Below, piece after piece: positions 29,424 to 38,504 of a stretch of DNA of 48,429 bases (its first letter is position 1; every line of letters starts with the position of its first letter). The stretch covers positions 1 through 48,429 of the forward strand of contig NZ_BAGK01000308.1 of NCBI RefSeq assembly GCF_000308795.1, read 5' to 3'. The translations under genes were made by a program, and so were the position numbers. Under the pieces are notes generated by a model. That model saw only the letters and a program-made list of their open reading frames with translations. It did no database searches and was not told the DNA's origin. Source of the stretch: Nocardia thailandica NBRC 100428. Its GTDB lineage: Bacteria > Actinomycetota > Actinomycetes > Mycobacteriales > Mycobacteriaceae.

Positions 29424-31250
29424 GTGAACGCCTATCCACCGATCGCCGAGCACGGCATCGTCGGCGATCTGCAGACCGCCGCGCTGGTGTCCTCGGCCGG
29501 GACGATCGACTGGTGGTGCGCGCCCCGCTTCGACGCACCGAGCGTCTTCGCGTCGCTGCTCGACGCGGAGAACGGCGGACACTGCGGCATCGCGGTGGAG
29601 GCCGAGGACGGCTCGATGACGGTGCGCCAGCTGTACCTGCCCGACACCGCGATCCTGCTGACCCGCTTCGGTGGCGAGCACGGCGTCGGCGAGGTCGCCG
29701 ACTTCATGGACCCGCTGCGCGGCACCGAACCCTCCGACCGGCACCGGCTGGTCCGGGTCGTGCGGGTGGTGCGGGGCAGCCTCGGCTTCGCCTTCGACTG
29801 CCGCCCCCGCTTCGACTACGGGCGGGCCGCGCACACGCTCGAACAGCCCGACGAGCGCACCGCCGTCTTCCGGTCCCCGGTGGGCGACCTGCAGGTGCAG
29901 GCCACCGAACCGATCACCGTGCGCGCCGACGACGGCGATCTCACCGCCCGGTTCACCCTGCGCGCCGGCGAGCGGGTGGCGATCGTGCTGACCACCACCG
30001 CCGCAGGGGCGGCGCTGTCGCCGGCGCCCGCGTGGGGCGACATCGCCGGCGAATTCGCGCAGTGCCTGCGCTTCTGGCAGTCCTGGCTGCGGTCCTCCAC
30101 CTACCGGGGCCGCTGGCGCGACATGGTCAACCGGTCCGCGATCACCCTCAAGCTCCTCACCTACGCCCCCACCGGCGCGCCGATCGCGGCGGCCACGATG
30201 GGGCTGCCCGAACAGGTGGGCGGCGAACGCAATTGGGACTATCGCTACACCTGGATCCGGGACGCGTCGCTGTCGGTACGGGCGCTGCTCGACCTGGGCT
30301 TCACCGAGGAGGCCCTCGCCTTCCGCCGCTGGCTGCGCGAGCGGGTGGAGGCGGGCGGCACCGCCTCGGGCGAGCCGCTGCAGATCATGTATCGCGTCGA
30401 CGGCGACCCCCGGCTGGAGGAGATCACCCTGCCGCACCTGTCGGGCTACCGGGATTCGGCGCCCGTGCGGGTCGGCAACGGCGCGGCCGGGCAGATCCAG
30501 CTCGACATCTACGGCGAGGCCGCCGACGCGCTGGCCCAGGCCACCGACGGCGGCGCCGTCGCGGGCTGGCGCACCTTCTCCGCCCTGGTCGACTGGCTCG
30601 CCGACCACTGGGACCGGCCCGACGAGGGCATCTGGGAGACCCGGGGCGGCCGGCAGAACTTCACCTACAGCCGGCTGATGTGCTGGGTGGCCTTCGACCG
30701 GGCCATCCGCATGGCCACCCGGTTCGCCCGCCCGGCCGACATCCCCCGGTGGACGAAGGAACGCGACGCGATCTACGAGCAGATCATGGCCCGGGGCTGG
30801 AACATCGACCGGCACGCGTTCGTCCAGCACTACGACACCGATGTCCTCGACGCGTCCCTGTTGCTCATGCCGCGCATGGGTTTCCTGTCCCCGAACGACC
30901 CGATGTGGCTGAGCACTCTGGACGCGATGAACGCCGAACTGGTCAGCGACAGCCTGGTCTACCGGTACAACCCCGAGGCGTCGCCGGACGGGCTGCGCGG
31001 CGCGGAGGGCACGTTCACCCTGTGCAGCTTCCTCTACGTCGAGGCCCTCGCGCGCACCGGCCGCCTCCAGCAGGCCCGCTACGCCTTCGACAAGATGCTC
31101 ACCTACGCCAACCACGTCGGGCTGTTCGCCGAGGAGATCGGCCCGTCCGGCGAGCAATTGGGCAACTTCCCCCAGGCGTTCACCCACCTGGCCCTGATCA
31201 CCGCCGCGCTGGCGCTGGACGAGGAGCTCGACCGGGCGGAATCGGCATGA
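29424..31250 (+). CDS. glycoside hydrolase family 15 protein (glucoamylase/trehalase type)
   Basis: The 608-residue protein has the GH15 pattern. It has an N-terminal beta-sandwich beginning YPPIAEHGIVGDLQTAALV and GTIDWWCAPRFDAPSVFA, then an (alpha/alpha)6 barrel with NWDYRYTWIRDASLS. Acidic catalytic candidates lie in DEGIWETRG and FAEEIGPSGEQLGNFPQAF. Actinobacterial members of this intracellular type hydrolyse trehalose or alpha-glucans. The GTG at 29424 has GGGAG about 9 bases upstream and matches the usual N-terminus; the longer frame from 29310 does not. It is coupled by ATGA to the diacylglycerol-kinase-like gene, a pairing I regard as ordinary for these genomes. Confidence 0.9.
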   Translation: MNAYPPIAEHGIVGDLQTAALVSSAGTIDWWCAPRFDAPSVFASLLDAENGGHCGIAVEAEDGSMTVRQLYLPDTAILLTRFGGEHGVGEVADFMDPLRGTEPSDRHRLVRVVRVVRGSLGFAFDCRPRFDYGRAAHTLEQPDERTAVFRSPVGDLQVQATEPITVRADDGDLTARFTLRAGERVAIVLTTTAAGAALSPAPAWGDIAGEFAQCLRFWQSWLRSSTYRGRWRDMVNRSAITLKLLTYAPTGAPIAAATMGLPEQVGGERNWDYRYTWIRDASLSVRALLDLGFTEEALAFRRWLRERVEAGGTASGEPLQIMYRVDGDPRLEEITLPHLSGYRDSAPVRVGNGAAGQIQLDIYGEAADALAQATDGGAVAGWRTFSALVDWLADHWDRPDEGIWETRGGRQNFTYSRLMCWVAFDRAIRMATRFARPADIPRWTKERDAIYEQIMARGWNIDRHAFVQHYDTDVLDASLLLMPRMGFLSPNDPMWLSTLDAMNAELVSDSLVYRYNPEASPDGLRGAEGTFTLCSFLYVEALARTGRLQQARYAFDKMLTYANHVGLFAEEIGPSGEQLGNFPQAFTHLALITAALALDEELDRAESA

Positions 31251-32548
31251 GCGACACCGGATCCACCGCCCGGGCACGCTGGTCGGCGCGCGCCGCCTTC
31301 CTGCTCGCCGCCGCGACCGCGGCGGTGCCGGTGCTGTTCGCCGGCCTGCTCGGAACCATCGCGCTGCTCATGGTGGCGATCGGCTGCGCGGTGATCACCC
31401 TGGCGGCGCTGTACTGGTTCCTGTCCCGGCGCGGGGTGCTGCGCTGGTTGTCGCTGGCGCTGGTCGTGGCGGCGCCGCTCGTCGCGCTCGTCATGTTCGT
31501 GCGCGAACGCCTGCTCTGGGTGGTGCTGCTGACCGGCCTGCTCGCCCTCGCCGCGGTCTTCTGCGCCCGGGCGGCCCTGCGCGAGGCCCCGGCGGAGGGG
31601 GCCGCCGAACCGCTCGCGCCCGCCCCGCGGCGGCCGTTCCTGATCATGAACCCGCGCTCAGGGGGCGGCAAGGTCGGCCGATTCGACCTGCGGCGCAAGG
31701 CCGAACAGCTCGGCGCGGAAGTCGCGCTGCTGGACGGCCCCACCGATGTCGCCGCCCTGGCGCGTGCGGCCGTGGCGCGGGGCGCGGATCTGCTCGGAGT
31801 CGCGGGCGGCGACGGCACGCAGGCGCTGGTGGCCGGCGTGGCCGCCGAACACGACCTGCCGTTCCTGGTGATCAGCGCGGGCACCCGCAACCATTTCGCG
31901 ATGGACCTCGGCCTGGACCGTGCCGACCCCGCCGCCGGGCTCGACGCGCTGCGCGACGGCACCGAACTGCGGGTGGACCTGGGCCGCATCAACGGGCTGC
32001 CCTTCGTCAACAACGCCTCCTTCGGCGTCTACGCCGAGATCGTGCGCAGCCCCGCCTACCGCGACGACAAGGCCGCGACCGTGCTGCGGCTGCTGCCCGA
32101 CCTGCTCGCGGGCGACACCGCCAACCGCCTGGTCGCCCACATCGGTGACACGAGCGTGGAGGGCCCGCAGGCGGTCCTGGTGAGCAACAACCCCTACGGC
32201 ACGACCGATCTCGCGGGGCTGAGCAGGCGGGACCGGCTCGACCGCGGCGCCCTCGGCGCGGTCACGCTCTCGGTGTCGGGCGCCCGCGACGCCATCGGCC
32301 TGATCCGTGGCGCGCACAGCACCGGGCTCATCCAGACCACCGCGCCCGAGGTCGTCGTCGACGCGGGCGCCGCGCGGATCCCGGTGGGCGTCGACGGGGA
32401 GTCGCTGCAGCTGGACACCCCGGTGCGCTGCGTCATCGAGCCGGGCGCGCTGCGGGTGCGGGTGCCGCGATCGCGCCCGGGAACCCGCGCCGCGGCGCCG
32501 CGCGTCGACTGGACGCGGTTGCGCGAGCTGGCCTCGGGCCGTGGGTGA
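31247..32548 (+). CDS. diacylglycerol-kinase-like lipid kinase with N-terminal membrane domain
   Basis: The 433-residue protein has about four hydrophobic helices in residues 15-110, then a DAGK catalytic domain. The domain opens with PFLIMNPRSGGGKVGRF, carries the nucleotide loop GVAGGDGTQALVA, and continues with SAGTRNHFAMDLGL and VNNASFGVYAEI. Such kinases phosphorylate diacylglycerol or related lipids at the membrane; YegS and mycobacterial LmK-type proteins are relatives. The ATG overlaps the GH15 stop. A long frame in the same register reading back through the GH15 gene is only a shadow. It converges with the DUF742 gene, with 4 bases between stops. Confidence 0.87.
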   Translation: MSDTGSTARARWSARAAFLLAAATAAVPVLFAGLLGTIALLMVAIGCAVITLAALYWFLSRRGVLRWLSLALVVAAPLVALVMFVRERLLWVVLLTGLLALAAVFCARAALREAPAEGAAEPLAPAPRRPFLIMNPRSGGGKVGRFDLRRKAEQLGAEVALLDGPTDVAALARAAVARGADLLGVAGGDGTQALVAGVAAEHDLPFLVISAGTRNHFAMDLGLDRADPAAGLDALRDGTELRVDLGRINGLPFVNNASFGVYAEIVRSPAYRDDKAATVLRLLPDLLAGDTANRLVAHIGDTSVEGPQAVLVSNNPYGTTDLAGLSRRDRLDRGALGAVTLSVSGARDAIGLIRGAHSTGLIQTTAPEVVVDAGAARIPVGVDGESLQLDTPVRCVIEPGALRVRVPRSRPGTRAAAPRVDWTRLRELASGRG

Positions 32549-32552
32549 CGGG

Positions 32553-32933
32553 TCAGGCGTCCAGCCGCCGGATGCCGGCCAGCACCGCCCGCAGCACCCG
32601 CAGGTCGGGCGTGCCGACGGGGGTGTACTGCGGGGCGCGGGCCAGCAACCGGCCCTCCTCGACGAGGTCGCCGATCAGCACCTTGGCCAGGTTCAGCGGT
32701 AGTTGCAGGTGCGCCGACACCTCGGCCACCGCCATCGGGGTCCGGCACAGGTCGACGATGGCGGCGTATTCGGGCTCGCTGCGGCGCAGGCGCATCCCGG
32801 CGCCCGCGTCGACCAGCAGGGTGGTCAGGTCGAGTTCGGTGCGCGCGGTCCGGCCGCGGCCACGGGTGACCGCGTAGAGGCGCACGAGCGGGCCCGCGTC
32901 CTCCTCGTACCAGTGCTCACGCTCGTCGGTCAT
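32553..32933 (-). CDS. DUF742 protein (conservon component CvnC-like)
   Basis: The 126-residue protein has the DUF742 pattern: PLVRLYAVTRGRG near the start, DLTTLLV, a winged-helix-like middle PMAVAEVSAHLQLPLNLAKVLIGDL, and a final VLRAVLAGIRRLDA. In conservons the order is sensor kinase, roadblock protein, DUF742, small GTPase. Here DUF742 follows the kinase directly with an ATGA overlap. Neither a roadblock nor a GTPase gene is present before the convergent lipid-kinase gene. It presumably works with the adjacent kinase-like protein at the membrane, but its partner set is incomplete at this locus. Confidence 0.9.
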   Translation of the reverse strand: MTDEREHWYEEDAGPLVRLYAVTRGRGRTARTELDLTTLLVDAGAGMRLRRSEPEYAAIVDLCRTPMAVAEVSAHLQLPLNLAKVLIGDLVEEGRLLARAPQYTPVGTPDLRVLRAVLAGIRRLDA

Positions 32934-34942
32934 CGGCGCGGGGCGACTGCCGGGAACTGACCGGAAATGGGTGAGGACGGGTCGGCGGCCTCGGCCAGCG
33001 CGGACGGAATCAGCACGACGGCCCGCACCCCGCCGTATTCCGATTCGGTCAATCGCACCGAGATATCATGCCTGCCCGCCAGTTTCGCGACAACGAACAA
33101 TCCGAGCCGGGAATTTCCCGACAGCGCGGCCACACTGAAGTCCGGCGGATCGGCGAGCATCGCGTTGCGTTCGGCGAATTCCGATTCCGACATGCCGAGG
33201 CCCTGATCGATCACCTCGACCACCACACCGCGCCCGACGACCACCCCGGACACGATCACCGGTGATTCCGGCGGCGAGAACGCCGTCGCGTTGTCCATGA
33301 GTTCGGCCAGCAGGTGCACGACGTCGGCGACCACGTGCGCGGCGATGCGGACCTCGGGCACCGGCCGGGTCTGGAACCGGGTGTACTCGGTGCTCTCGGC
33401 GATGGCGCCGCGCACCAGGTCCATCAGGGCCACGGGATTGCGCCAGCGGCGGCCGGGCTGCTCGCCGCCCAGGATGATCAGGTTCTCGGCGTTGCGGCGG
33501 CTGCGGGTCGCGAGGTGATCGAGCTGGAACAGCAGTTCGAGCTGGTCGCCGTTGGCCTCGTCGCGTTCGGCGCGGTCGAGCAACGCCAGCTGCTTGTGCA
33601 CGACCACCTGACTGCGGTGGGCGATGGTGAGGAACACCGTGCTGATGCCCTCCCTGGTCCGCGCCTCGGCGACGGCGGCCGACACCGCGGCCAGGTGTGC
33701 CCGGTTGAACGCGGCCGCGACCTCGCCGAGTTCGTCGGTGCCGAAGTCGAGCCGGGAGGTCTCCGCGCTCGCGTCGACCTGTTCGCCCGCGGCCAGCCTG
33801 CGCATCAGGTCGGGCATGCGCTCGTCGGCCAGCTCGAGGGTGTCGCGACGCAACCGCCGCATGCGCGCGATGAACCGATCGGCCATGGCCAGCGCGACGA
33901 GGAAGGCGGTCACCGCGACGAGGGCGACGACCGCGCCACCGAGCAGCGCGGTCCTCGTGTCGGACTCGCCCTGCTCGCGCGCCATGGCCTGGGCGTCGCC
34001 GCTCTGGTCCTGCCACAGCTTCTGCAGGGCGAGGGTGACGTTGCGGGAGGCCTCCTGCCAAGCCATCGGCGAGAGCGGCAGCGCGGACTCGGCGCGCTCG
34101 GTCGTGAACGGTCCGCGCAGCGACAGCGCGTCCTGCACCGAGGTGACCTGCTGCCACTGCGGGCTCGCGGTGACGGCGCCGAGCTGGGCGAGCCGGGCGC
34201 CCTTCAGCGCACTGCTCGCGTACGCGACCTCGCCGCGGAACTCACCGACGCGGTGCTGGAATTCGAGCAGTTCGGGCGCGGTCATACGGCCGTTGGCCAG
34301 GGCGACCGTGCCGAGGGTGTCGGCCTGGGACAGCGCCTCGGCGGCGCGCAGGGCGGCCACGGCGTAGGTCAGCTCGATGCCGATCTTCGCCTCCGGCGAC
34401 ACCCGGGCCGCCAGGACGGAGGCCGCGACGATGGTGCCGATCACCTGCGAGAAGAAGGTGAACACCTGGTCGGCCGGTGTCTGCAGGGTGTCGACGCCGA
34501 CCCGCAGGGTCGGGACCATGGCGAAGAGCTTGTTGTAGCCCTCGATGTCCTCGCGCGAGCCGTCCGGGTTGAGTTCGCGCGCGGCGTCGCCCTTGTCCAT
34601 GAGGGCGGCCAGCGCGGTGTCCGAACGTTGCCGGGCGGTGACGAGCGCGGGCGTCGCGGTCGGGTCGCCGGCCAGGCGCAGCAGCGAGAGCCGACGCTCC
34701 TCCTGGAAGGCCGAGACCATCAGGACCGCGGGGGCGGTGGTGGCGGCCGCGAGGTCGGCCCATTCGGCCGACTCCTGCGCCGAATCGACCAGGTAGATCG
34801 CGGTGCCGCCGCCGATGGCCAGCAGGCTCACGCTGGAGATGAGAACGATCGATAGCAGGCGGATCCGTACGCTCACCCGGCCGCGAACACCACGCTCGCC
34901 GGATCGGAATCGTCCCCACAACGAGCTGTGCAAGATGTTCAC
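32930..34942 (-). CDS. NIT-domain sensor histidine kinase-like ATPase (conservon CvnA-like)
   Basis: The 670-residue protein has a membrane helix (about 27-50), a long extracytoplasmic helical nitrate/sulfonate-sensing-like domain (about 55-325) and a second helix (TALLGGAVVALVAVTAFLVALAM). A HAMP-like linker and a HATPase domain follow, with ELMDNATAFSPPES (N box), VIDQGLGMSE (G1) and SRLGLFVVAKLA (G2). The region before the ATPase has HRSQVVVHKQLALLDRAE in place of a standard H-box. It starts at a GTG (34942) with GGAAAG upstream. Conservon proteins of this type tune development and antibiotic production in Streptomyces; here only the DUF742 partner is adjacent. Confidence 0.88.
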   Translation of the reverse strand: MNILHSSLWGRFRSGERGVRGRVSVRIRLLSIVLISSVSLLAIGGGTAIYLVDSAQESAEWADLAAATTAPAVLMVSAFQEERRLSLLRLAGDPTATPALVTARQRSDTALAALMDKGDAARELNPDGSREDIEGYNKLFAMVPTLRVGVDTLQTPADQVFTFFSQVIGTIVAASVLAARVSPEAKIGIELTYAVAALRAAEALSQADTLGTVALANGRMTAPELLEFQHRVGEFRGEVAYASSALKGARLAQLGAVTASPQWQQVTSVQDALSLRGPFTTERAESALPLSPMAWQEASRNVTLALQKLWQDQSGDAQAMAREQGESDTRTALLGGAVVALVAVTAFLVALAMADRFIARMRRLRRDTLELADERMPDLMRRLAAGEQVDASAETSRLDFGTDELGEVAAAFNRAHLAAVSAAVAEARTREGISTVFLTIAHRSQVVVHKQLALLDRAERDEANGDQLELLFQLDHLATRSRRNAENLIILGGEQPGRRWRNPVALMDLVRGAIAESTEYTRFQTRPVPEVRIAAHVVADVVHLLAELMDNATAFSPPESPVIVSGVVVGRGVVVEVIDQGLGMSESEFAERNAMLADPPDFSVAALSGNSRLGLFVVAKLAGRHDISVRLTESEYGGVRAVVLIPSALAEAADPSSPISGQFPAVAPRR

Positions 34943-35270
34943 GCCGAACTTTCCACTCCCGGAGCACCCCGGGCGCTCCGCCGCGTACCCGCACCGGTCA
35001 TTCCGGCCTCCGGCACGCGTGTCCTCGCGCAGAGATTAGCCCACCGGTCGCGTCGATGGGGGCTTTACACGAACCGAAAACCCCTACCCACCAGTAAGGT
35101 TCGCTATTCGCCTTTCCGATACCGATGTGCGCGGCGATCCTCACCGGAAAGATCGAAAATTCCGTCCGCCGCGCGGGTCGCCGAAATCTCCGGGACGCAC
35201 GCGACCGACTGGCAGAATTGCCCCGAGATCGCCGAGACCCACGCTCTTCCCGCCGACGAAGGGTTTGTCC
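34943..35270. other. divergent intergenic region, sensor kinase / PE-PPE hydrolase
   Basis: The 328-base gap separates two divergent genes. An AT-richer patch (about 35050-35160, with tttacacgaaccgaaaa and ctattcgcctttccgat) is the likely promoter zone for both, but I could not pick out a convincing -35/-10 pair. I see no gene, repeat or RNA in it. Confidence 0.4.
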
Positions 35271-36587
35271 ATGCCGCGGACCTCGAATACGCGCGTTGCC
35301 GGTTCGCCGAGGCCGCGGGCGGGCGCGGCACGCCACGGGGCCCGCGCGGCCGTGGCGACCGCGGCGGGGCTGGGCTGGACCGCGATACAGGGCTTGGGCG
35401 CCGTCGCCCTCGCCGCCACCACGGCGCTGATCGTCCCGGGCACCGGAACCAGCGATCCGTCGGTGGCGCACGACTTCGAGAGCAACGCCTACCGGAACTT
35501 CATCGCGCCCGGCACCCCGGGATGCACCGACAATGCCTGCCCGGGGGTCGTTTTCGTGCCCGTCCCCTACGACGCGGCGCTGTGGCCGGTCATCTCGTCG
35601 AAGGGTCCCCACGCCTCCTCGGCGAAGTGGGACGTGTCGGTGGCCGACGGCGTCGCCGCACTGGCCGCACGCACGGCCCAGAGCCTCGGCGGTGCGGCCG
35701 GGCCCGTCGTGGTGTTCGGGTACTCGCAGGGTTCGACGGTCGCCGGGGCGCAGAAGGCCGCGCTCGCCGACCTCTCCCCCGCCGACAAGGCCCGGCTCTC
35801 CTTCGTCCTCATCGCCAACCCGAACCGCCCCAACGGCGGGATCATCGAACGGCCGGTGCGCTTCGGCGGGATCCCCGTCGCCGACGTGACCTTCGGCCCG
35901 CCGACCCCCACCGACATCGGGATCGCGACCACCGACATCGCCATGCAGTACGACGGCATCTCCGACTTCCCCGCCTACCCGCTCAACGTGCTCGCCGACG
36001 CGAACGCCCTGCTGGGCACCCTGCTGATCCATCCGTCCTATCTGCAACCCAAAGGCGACGGCGCGGGCGGCGCCCCGAAACCGGGCGCCGCGATCTACGG
36101 ATACCCGGACCAGGACGTGTACGTCGCCCAGCAGGACTGCGCCCGGTATCCCGCCCACTGCCAACGCCACGGCGACACGACCTACGTCACGATCCCGAAC
36201 CCGGAAGGCACGCTGCCCCTGCTGTATCCGCTGCGGGCCGCCGGGAAGCAGGCCGGCGCGATCGCGGTGACCGAACCCGCGGCCGCGCTGGTGGAACCGG
36301 CCCTGCGGGTCCTGATCGAGACGGGCTACGACCGCGCCGACTACGCCGAACCGACGCCCCTGCGGTTCGATCAGCCGCTCGACCCGGCGGCGACGGCCGC
36401 GCTGCCGGTCACGCTGCCCGCCGCGATCGAGGAGGGCATCGCCGACGCCACGGCGGCGCTGGAGGATCCGGCACGCCACGCGGAACGGACCGCGCCGCCC
36501 GCCACCGCGCTGGCCAACCTGGAGGACCTGCTGCCGCCGAATCCGGTGACGCCGCTGCTGCGCGATCTCTTCCCGGCGGCGACGTAG
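35271..36587 (+). CDS. PE-PPE-domain alpha/beta hydrolase (cutinase-like serine esterase)
   Basis: The 438-residue protein has a basic N-terminus and a hydrophobic segment (GARAAVATAAGLGWTAIQGLGAVALAATTALIV split over about residues 22-55) that suggests export or membrane anchoring. After it comes the PE-PPE hydrolase fold: VPGTGTSDPS, VPVPYDAALWP and the nucleophile elbow FGYSQGST. In mycobacteria this domain has serine-esterase activity on acyl lipids or glycolipids. Two Cys pairs (PGCTDNACPG and DCARYPAHC) are in likely exported parts and could form disulfides. I chose the ATG 35271, with GAAGGG 8 bases upstream, over a longer frame at 35127. It suggests a mycolata-type cell envelope. Confidence 0.85.
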   Translation: MPRTSNTRVAGSPRPRAGAARHGARAAVATAAGLGWTAIQGLGAVALAATTALIVPGTGTSDPSVAHDFESNAYRNFIAPGTPGCTDNACPGVVFVPVPYDAALWPVISSKGPHASSAKWDVSVADGVAALAARTAQSLGGAAGPVVVFGYSQGSTVAGAQKAALADLSPADKARLSFVLIANPNRPNGGIIERPVRFGGIPVADVTFGPPTPTDIGIATTDIAMQYDGISDFPAYPLNVLADANALLGTLLIHPSYLQPKGDGAGGAPKPGAAIYGYPDQDVYVAQQDCARYPAHCQRHGDTTYVTIPNPEGTLPLLYPLRAAGKQAGAIAVTEPAAALVEPALRVLIETGYDRADYAEPTPLRFDQPLDPAATAALPVTLPAAIEEGIADATAALEDPARHAERTAPPATALANLEDLLPPNPVTPLLRDLFPAAT

Positions 36588-36590
36588 GCG

Positions 36591-37010
36591 CTAGCGGGAC
36601 GCGGCGAGGCCGGCGATTCGCGCGGTGTCCATGTAGTCGCGGAACAGCGTCACGGCGCCGTCGCGCACGCGGATCACGTTGACCGAGGTGCGCACGCGCT
36701 CGCGCGGCCCGCCGGGGCGGGTCAGCTCGACGTCGTTCTCGACCACGAAGACCTCCGGATCGATGGTCTCGTGGATCGTGGGCACGACCGCGTGGATCTC
36801 GACGCCGACGGCCCCCTGCCCGGCCCACCGGGCGGCCAGATAGTCCCGGATGGACTCGCGCCCCTCCAGCCGCGCGGGCTGGCCGGGTATCTCGAACGGC
36901 ATCTCGAACACCGCGTCCGGCGCCAGGAAACCGGCGAACACGTCGGCGTCGCGGGAACGCAGTCCGAGGAACAACCGCTCCACGAGATCACGGGATTCGG
37001 TATCGGGCAT
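36591..37010 (-). CDS. SnoaL/NTF2-like nuclear-transport-factor-2 fold protein
   Basis: The 139-residue protein has the cone-shaped NTF2-like pattern: helix LVERLFLGLRSRDADVFAGFLAPDAVFEMPF, strands around VGVEIHAVVPT, and the final RVRDGAVTLFRDYMDT. Members bind small hydrophobic ligands as enzymes or carriers. The start at 37010 has GGAGG 6 bases upstream; a longer frame to 37196 runs into the TetR gene and is not real. It is divergent from a TetR regulator with an inverted repeat in the gap, so it is probably the regulator's target. Substrate unknown. Confidence 0.82.
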   Translation of the reverse strand: MPDTESRDLVERLFLGLRSRDADVFAGFLAPDAVFEMPFEIPGQPARLEGRESIRDYLAARWAGQGAVGVEIHAVVPTIHETIDPEVFVVENDVELTRPGGPRERVRTSVNVIRVRDGAVTLFRDYMDTARIAGLAASR

Positions 37011-37029
37011 CTGCCACCTCCGGGATAAA

Positions 37030-37070
37030 CGGAACGTACGACCCGCTCCATAATCGGGGCGCACGTTCCG
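37030..37070. promoter_or_regulatory. TetR operator candidate, perfect 8-bp inverted repeat
   Basis: cggaacgt (37030-37037) and acgttccg (37063-37070) are perfect reverse complements, and the similarity extends to 11 of 13 bases each side. The centres are 33 bases apart (three helical turns). The right arm overlaps the -35 position of a TAGGGT (37089-37094) promoter that would give a near-leaderless regulator mRNA, consistent with autorepression and control of the SnoaL-like gene. Confidence 0.5.
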
Positions 37071-37099
37071 CTTGTCAACGGTCGCGGTAGGGTACGGCG

Positions 37100-37651
37100 G
37101 TGACCGGACGACCCCTGCGCGCCGACGCCCGCCGTAATCGCGAGCGGGTGCTCGCCGCCGCGCAGGAAGTCTTCGCCGCGCAGGGGATCTCGGCACCCCT
37201 GGACGAGATCGCCCGGCGGGCCGGGGTCGGCGCGGGCACCGTGTATCGCCACTTCCCCACCAAGGAGGCGCTGTTCGAGGCGGCCATCGTCTACCGCGTG
37301 GAAACCATGACCGCCCGCGCGAGGGCCGCCGCCCGCGACGAGGACGCGGGCGCCGCGTTCTTCGGTTTCCTGCGCCTGATGGCCGACGAGGGCGGGGTCA
37401 AGCGCGACCTCGTCGACGCACTCGGCGCGCGCGGGGCCGACGTGCTGCGCGGCCCGTCACACGACATGCGTGCCGCCCTCGGCGACCTGCTCACCCGCGC
37501 ACAGCGCGACGGGTCCGTACGCACCGACATCGACGTCGACGACCTGCTCGCGGTCCTCAAGGGCTTCTTCGTGGCGGCGCACGCCGGCGGCGACTCCGGC
37601 CTCACCGACCGCCTGTTCGCCGTGATGAGCGACGGGCTGCGCGGGCGCTGA
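37100..37651 (+). CDS. TetR/AcrR family transcriptional regulator
   Basis: The 183-residue protein has the TetR N-terminal helix-turn-helix: RADARRNRERVLAAAQEVFAAQGISAPLDEIARRAGVGAGTVYRHFPTKEALF, here spanning residues 7 to 60 with the recognition helix at GVGAGTVYRHF. The C-terminal ligand domain resembles the SbtR-like group (LLTRAQRDGSVRTDIDVDDL). It starts with a GTG at 37100, only a few bases after the -10 box. It is divergent from the SnoaL-like gene, with a matching inverted repeat between them, and converges on the MpaB-like oxygenase gene. It is expected to act as a dimeric repressor responding to a small molecule. Confidence 0.9.
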   Translation: MTGRPLRADARRNRERVLAAAQEVFAAQGISAPLDEIARRAGVGAGTVYRHFPTKEALFEAAIVYRVETMTARARAAARDEDAGAAFFGFLRLMADEGGVKRDLVDALGARGADVLRGPSHDMRAALGDLLTRAQRDGSVRTDIDVDDLLAVLKGFFVAAHAGGDSGLTDRLFAVMSDGLRGR

Positions 37652-37658
37652 TCGCGAT

Positions 37659-38504
37659 CTACACCAGCGGCTTGCCGAGTTCCCTGCGCCGGCGCATGTC
37701 GCGCAGGTAGGTCTCGAAGGGATACAGCCGGGCCGCCTCGGGCAGCACCGACAGGATGCGGCCGAGGGTGCGCATCACGACCTCGAACACCTTCTGCCGC
37801 CGGGGGTTCCACGCCAGCCCGAGTTCGTCCCGGAACTGCTGTGGCAGGAAGCCCGTGGTGAAGAACCGGTTGGCCCGGCGGAACAGGAGCCGCTCCCACG
37901 GGCGGTAGGGACCCATGTCCACCACCTGGCCCACCAGATAGGCCCGCACCTCGTCGTCGACAGACAGCTCGGTGAGCATGGCCTCCCAGTAGTCGGCGAA
38001 GGCCGCGCGGTCGGCGGGCCACAGCTCCTGCGGCATCTGCAATCCGGTCCCGAAGCGGGCCGAGTCCCGGTAGAGCTCGTCGGCGAAGGCGTCGTCGACG
38101 GCGCCGAACAGGTACACCAGCGAGTCGAGGGTGCCCCGGTAGAGGCAGGCGGCCACCCACAGCTGCAGCCGTGGGTCGAAAGCGTTGTACTTCACCGGGC
38201 TGCCCGGCCGCGACCGGACCTGGCGGTGCGAGGTGTCGGTGGCGGCGCGGAACGCGTCGCGGTCGTCGTCCGTGCCGAGCATGGCCACGGCGAGGTAGGT
38301 CAGCGTCGTCTTGCCGCGTTTGCGCGGGTGGAGATCGAAACGCCCACTGCTGACGGTACTTTCCACCACGCCGCGGCCGACCGGCGCGAGGCTCAGCTGC
38401 ATGATCACGTTGGCGGGCCCGCCGAGCAGGGCGGCGGGCCCGGCCATGTACCGGCGATTCGAGACGGCGGGCGGGGACTGGGGGCTGCTACCCACTTCGG
38501 ACAT
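37659..38504 (-). CDS. MpaB-family oxygenase (DUF2236, latex-clearing-protein-like)
   Basis: The 281-residue protein has the DUF2236 marks: GGPANVIMQLSLAPVG near the start, ATDTSHRQVRS, and YNAFDPRLQLWVAACLYRG, with the His and Arg that line the haem or metal site of relatives. MpaB and Lcp are b-type-haem oxygenases that cleave isoprenoid chains; most actinobacterial paralogues have no known substrate. The start at ATG 38504 has GAGG 5 bases upstream, better than the GTG at 38510. It is divergent from the HEAT-repeat gene across 152 bases. Function beyond oxygenase fold is not assignable. Confidence 0.82.
   Translation of the reverse strand: MSEVGSSPQSPPAVSNRRYMAGPAALLGGPANVIMQLSLAPVGRGVVESTVSSGRFDLHPRKRGKTTLTYLAVAMLGTDDDRDAFRAATDTSHRQVRSRPGSPVKYNAFDPRLQLWVAACLYRGTLDSLVYLFGAVDDAFADELYRDSARFGTGLQMPQELWPADRAAFADYWEAMLTELSVDDEVRAYLVGQVVDMGPYRPWERLLFRRANRFFTTGFLPQQFRDELGLAWNPRRQKVFEVVMRTLGRILSVLPEAARLYPFETYLRDMRRRRELGKPLV

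Noticed and set aside
29513..32548. 1011-residue open frame on the plus strand
   Set aside because: Only its last 433 codons (from ATG 31247) are real, coding the lipid kinase. The earlier part is the GH15 gene read out of frame (Arg/Pro/Gly-rich text).
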